7,308 bases of DNA, taken from NCBI GenBank assembly GCA_007127275.1, contig SKZP01000501.1, positions 1 through 7,308 of the forward strand, written 5' to 3'. Origin of the DNA: Planctomycetota bacterium (GTDB taxonomy: Bacteria > Planctomycetota > UBA8742 > SKZP01). The notes under the pieces were generated by a model. The model saw nothing but the letters and a program-made list of their open reading frames with translations. It was not told the DNA's origin and searched no databases. The position numbers and the translations under genes were made by a program. This document shows positions 7,201 through 7,308 of this stretch, piece after piece (the first letter of the stretch is position 1; each line of letters begins with the position of its first letter).

Positions 7201-7292
7201 GCCTCGGTGCCCTTTTCGACCTCTGCGTCGGTCGACTGTTTTTCCTCGAGCGTTTTTTGTTCCTGATCTTCCTGCGAATGCGGTTTGGCCAT
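4248..7292 (-). CDS. RNase E/G family endoribonuclease with long disordered N-terminal extension
   Basis: A single-strand endoribonuclease for mRNA decay and rRNA/tRNA processing, probably a degradosome scaffold. From the ATG at 7292 it has 1014 residues. An in-frame TTG lies at 7298 and the frame stays open to the window edge, so the true start could lie further out; no clear Shine-Dalgarno site is visible in the 16 bases shown. Residues 1 to about 494 are low complexity: Lys/Ala-rich blocks, VTEAD repeats, Ser/Ala/Asp/Glu stretches, acidic runs (about 346-368) and RRRRGR-type basic runs. The catalytic core starts near KMLINATE (M497). An S1 RNA-binding domain spans about 533-625 (NIFKGVVQNVEPG, GFLHISDV). 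Mg-binding D820 lies in VSIDVNSGR and D863 in INDFIDM; the Zn-link is CPHC (C921, C924). The D-D and D-C spacings of 43 and 58 residues match E. coli RNase E as I recall it (D303, D346, C404). The protein ends about 90 residues after the Zn-link, like RNase G, with no C-terminal scaffold. The product is either Rne or Rng by name, so no symbol is given. Confidence 0.95.
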   Translation of the reverse strand: MAKPHSQEDQEQKTLEEKQSTDAEVEKGTEASNGEEPYGTAATKSGKSTSGGRKKASASSKSAAGASKAKAKKKKKSLGRNRKSDDANDAEAGDVTEADVTEADVTEADVTEADGAAEEEKASGDGAGERAAEAATPAGGKKASKKKKSASRARAKAKSAASEEVAGAETGSSAEAQQDEAVNVPGESGAGDDPPSDSGSGSDGAASDSAEASASASTSSDAASEAPRRRRGRVSKVALARKAEQPEPEAEAQPAVEAPHAETPQAAATNEVAPAVERGGGEAINRYGVPSAYDVETDRRRARYRDVQAGKISLDDEDESAGPRRRRRGGRGRRSEEVFEEPVTEGDEEAGWDEEEEGAYDEEEEAQPQKARAAEREDEADEDEEGQDDRPRRRRGRRSRSRRRRGGEKEQTQGTGSATEEYEEQDSVASPETDEDEASSTSRRRGGRHRRGRRSRTERITDERDAGKETAEKHERGARRGRDRGRDAEPATGKQKMLINATESDEIRIALVEGSELIDYNIERPDSDVIGGVGNIFKGVVQNVEPGIQAAFVDIGLHKNGFLHISDVLPIYGERWKQGGGQGKQLGEYDGQYVVRERTKQTDESPRIQDLLKKGQEVLVQVTKSQIGNKGPSLSTYLSIPGRFLVLMPNLDKRGVSRKIEDERVRRQLKRAVAELDVPEGMGFIARTAAAGHSKEDLGRDLDYLLKLWKVILKRIEDTKPPGLVFEESDLMIRTIRDSFSPEVGEIVIDDEASYREIVDFMHAFEPSYVDRVVHYDDDMPLFYRYGIEREIEKLFDSRVPLRSGGFLIIEQTEALVSIDVNSGRFTSEKDSEQTALKINLEAAEEICRQLRLRDLGGLIINDFIDMRDFANRRKIEDAMREHLKYDKAKTKVCRMSPLGLIEMTRQRLKESHKVTSYDTCPHCNGTGYIKSLPSQTLLIMRKIKVALSKSDSVRVTVTGPLSVIQHLQNETRAEVHALEASTGKQVILNGSPSLSVHEISVSYDTARGHTHRV
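6951..7010 (-). repeat. Four perfect 15-bp tandem repeats encoding VTEAD x4
   Basis: The plus-strand unit GTCGGCTTCCGTGAC occurs four times without a mismatch and is followed by a degenerate partial copy (GTCGCCTGCC). On the coding strand it gives VTEAD four times, residues 95-114 of the RNase E/G protein. The unit is a multiple of three, so copy-number changes would keep the frame. Perfect identity, including third positions, points to recent slippage or recombination. Confidence 0.95.
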
Positions 7293-7308
7293 ATCCAATT
7301 TGGATCCC

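Overview
The window is GC-rich bacterial chromosomal DNA, tightly coded apart from two intergenic stretches. The best lineage guess is Planctomycetota. This rests on the wording of the RNase E/G core (NVEPGIQAAFVDIG, HKNGFLHISDV, INDFIDMRD, CPHCNGTG), on a kinase with the DWGLAR activation-segment start joined to a long TPR array, and on intergenic palindromes built from GAATGCC and CCCACGGG. It is an inference from style, not a database match; another GC-rich lineage such as Myxococcota is possible.

Layout. (1) Positions 1-140, minus strand: the first 46 codons of murG run off the left edge, recognisable from AGGGTGGHLA behind a strong Shine-Dalgarno site. (2) Positions 141-614: a divergent intergenic region with a cluster of short palindromes (195-285) and a weak sigma70-like promoter facing right (415-444). 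(3) Positions 615-4019, plus strand: a 1134-residue membrane Ser/Thr protein kinase with kinase domain, one transmembrane helix, a coiled coil and about 16 TPR units. (4) Positions 4020-4247: a convergent intergenic region holding five alternating copies of one inverted-repeat arm. (5) Positions 4248-7292, minus strand: an RNase E/G family endoribonuclease with a complete catalytic core at the C-terminus, preceded by about 495 residues of disordered, alternately acidic and basic sequence with four perfect VTEAD repeats.

How the genes relate. murG (lipid II synthesis) and the kinase diverge from a shared upstream region; the kinase and the RNase converge on a shared 3' region. No operon is visible inside the window. 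Many bacterial membrane Ser/Thr kinases act on envelope growth, so the murG neighbour is suggestive, but this kinase has no PASTA or other wall-binding domain and nothing here proves a link.

I do not see a wholly new multigene system. The features most worth a second look are the RNase E with its long disordered region at the N-terminus, the receptor-like non-RD kinase with a 16-TPR C-terminal half, and the two palindrome clusters, which look like interspersed repeats or alternative RNA hairpins.
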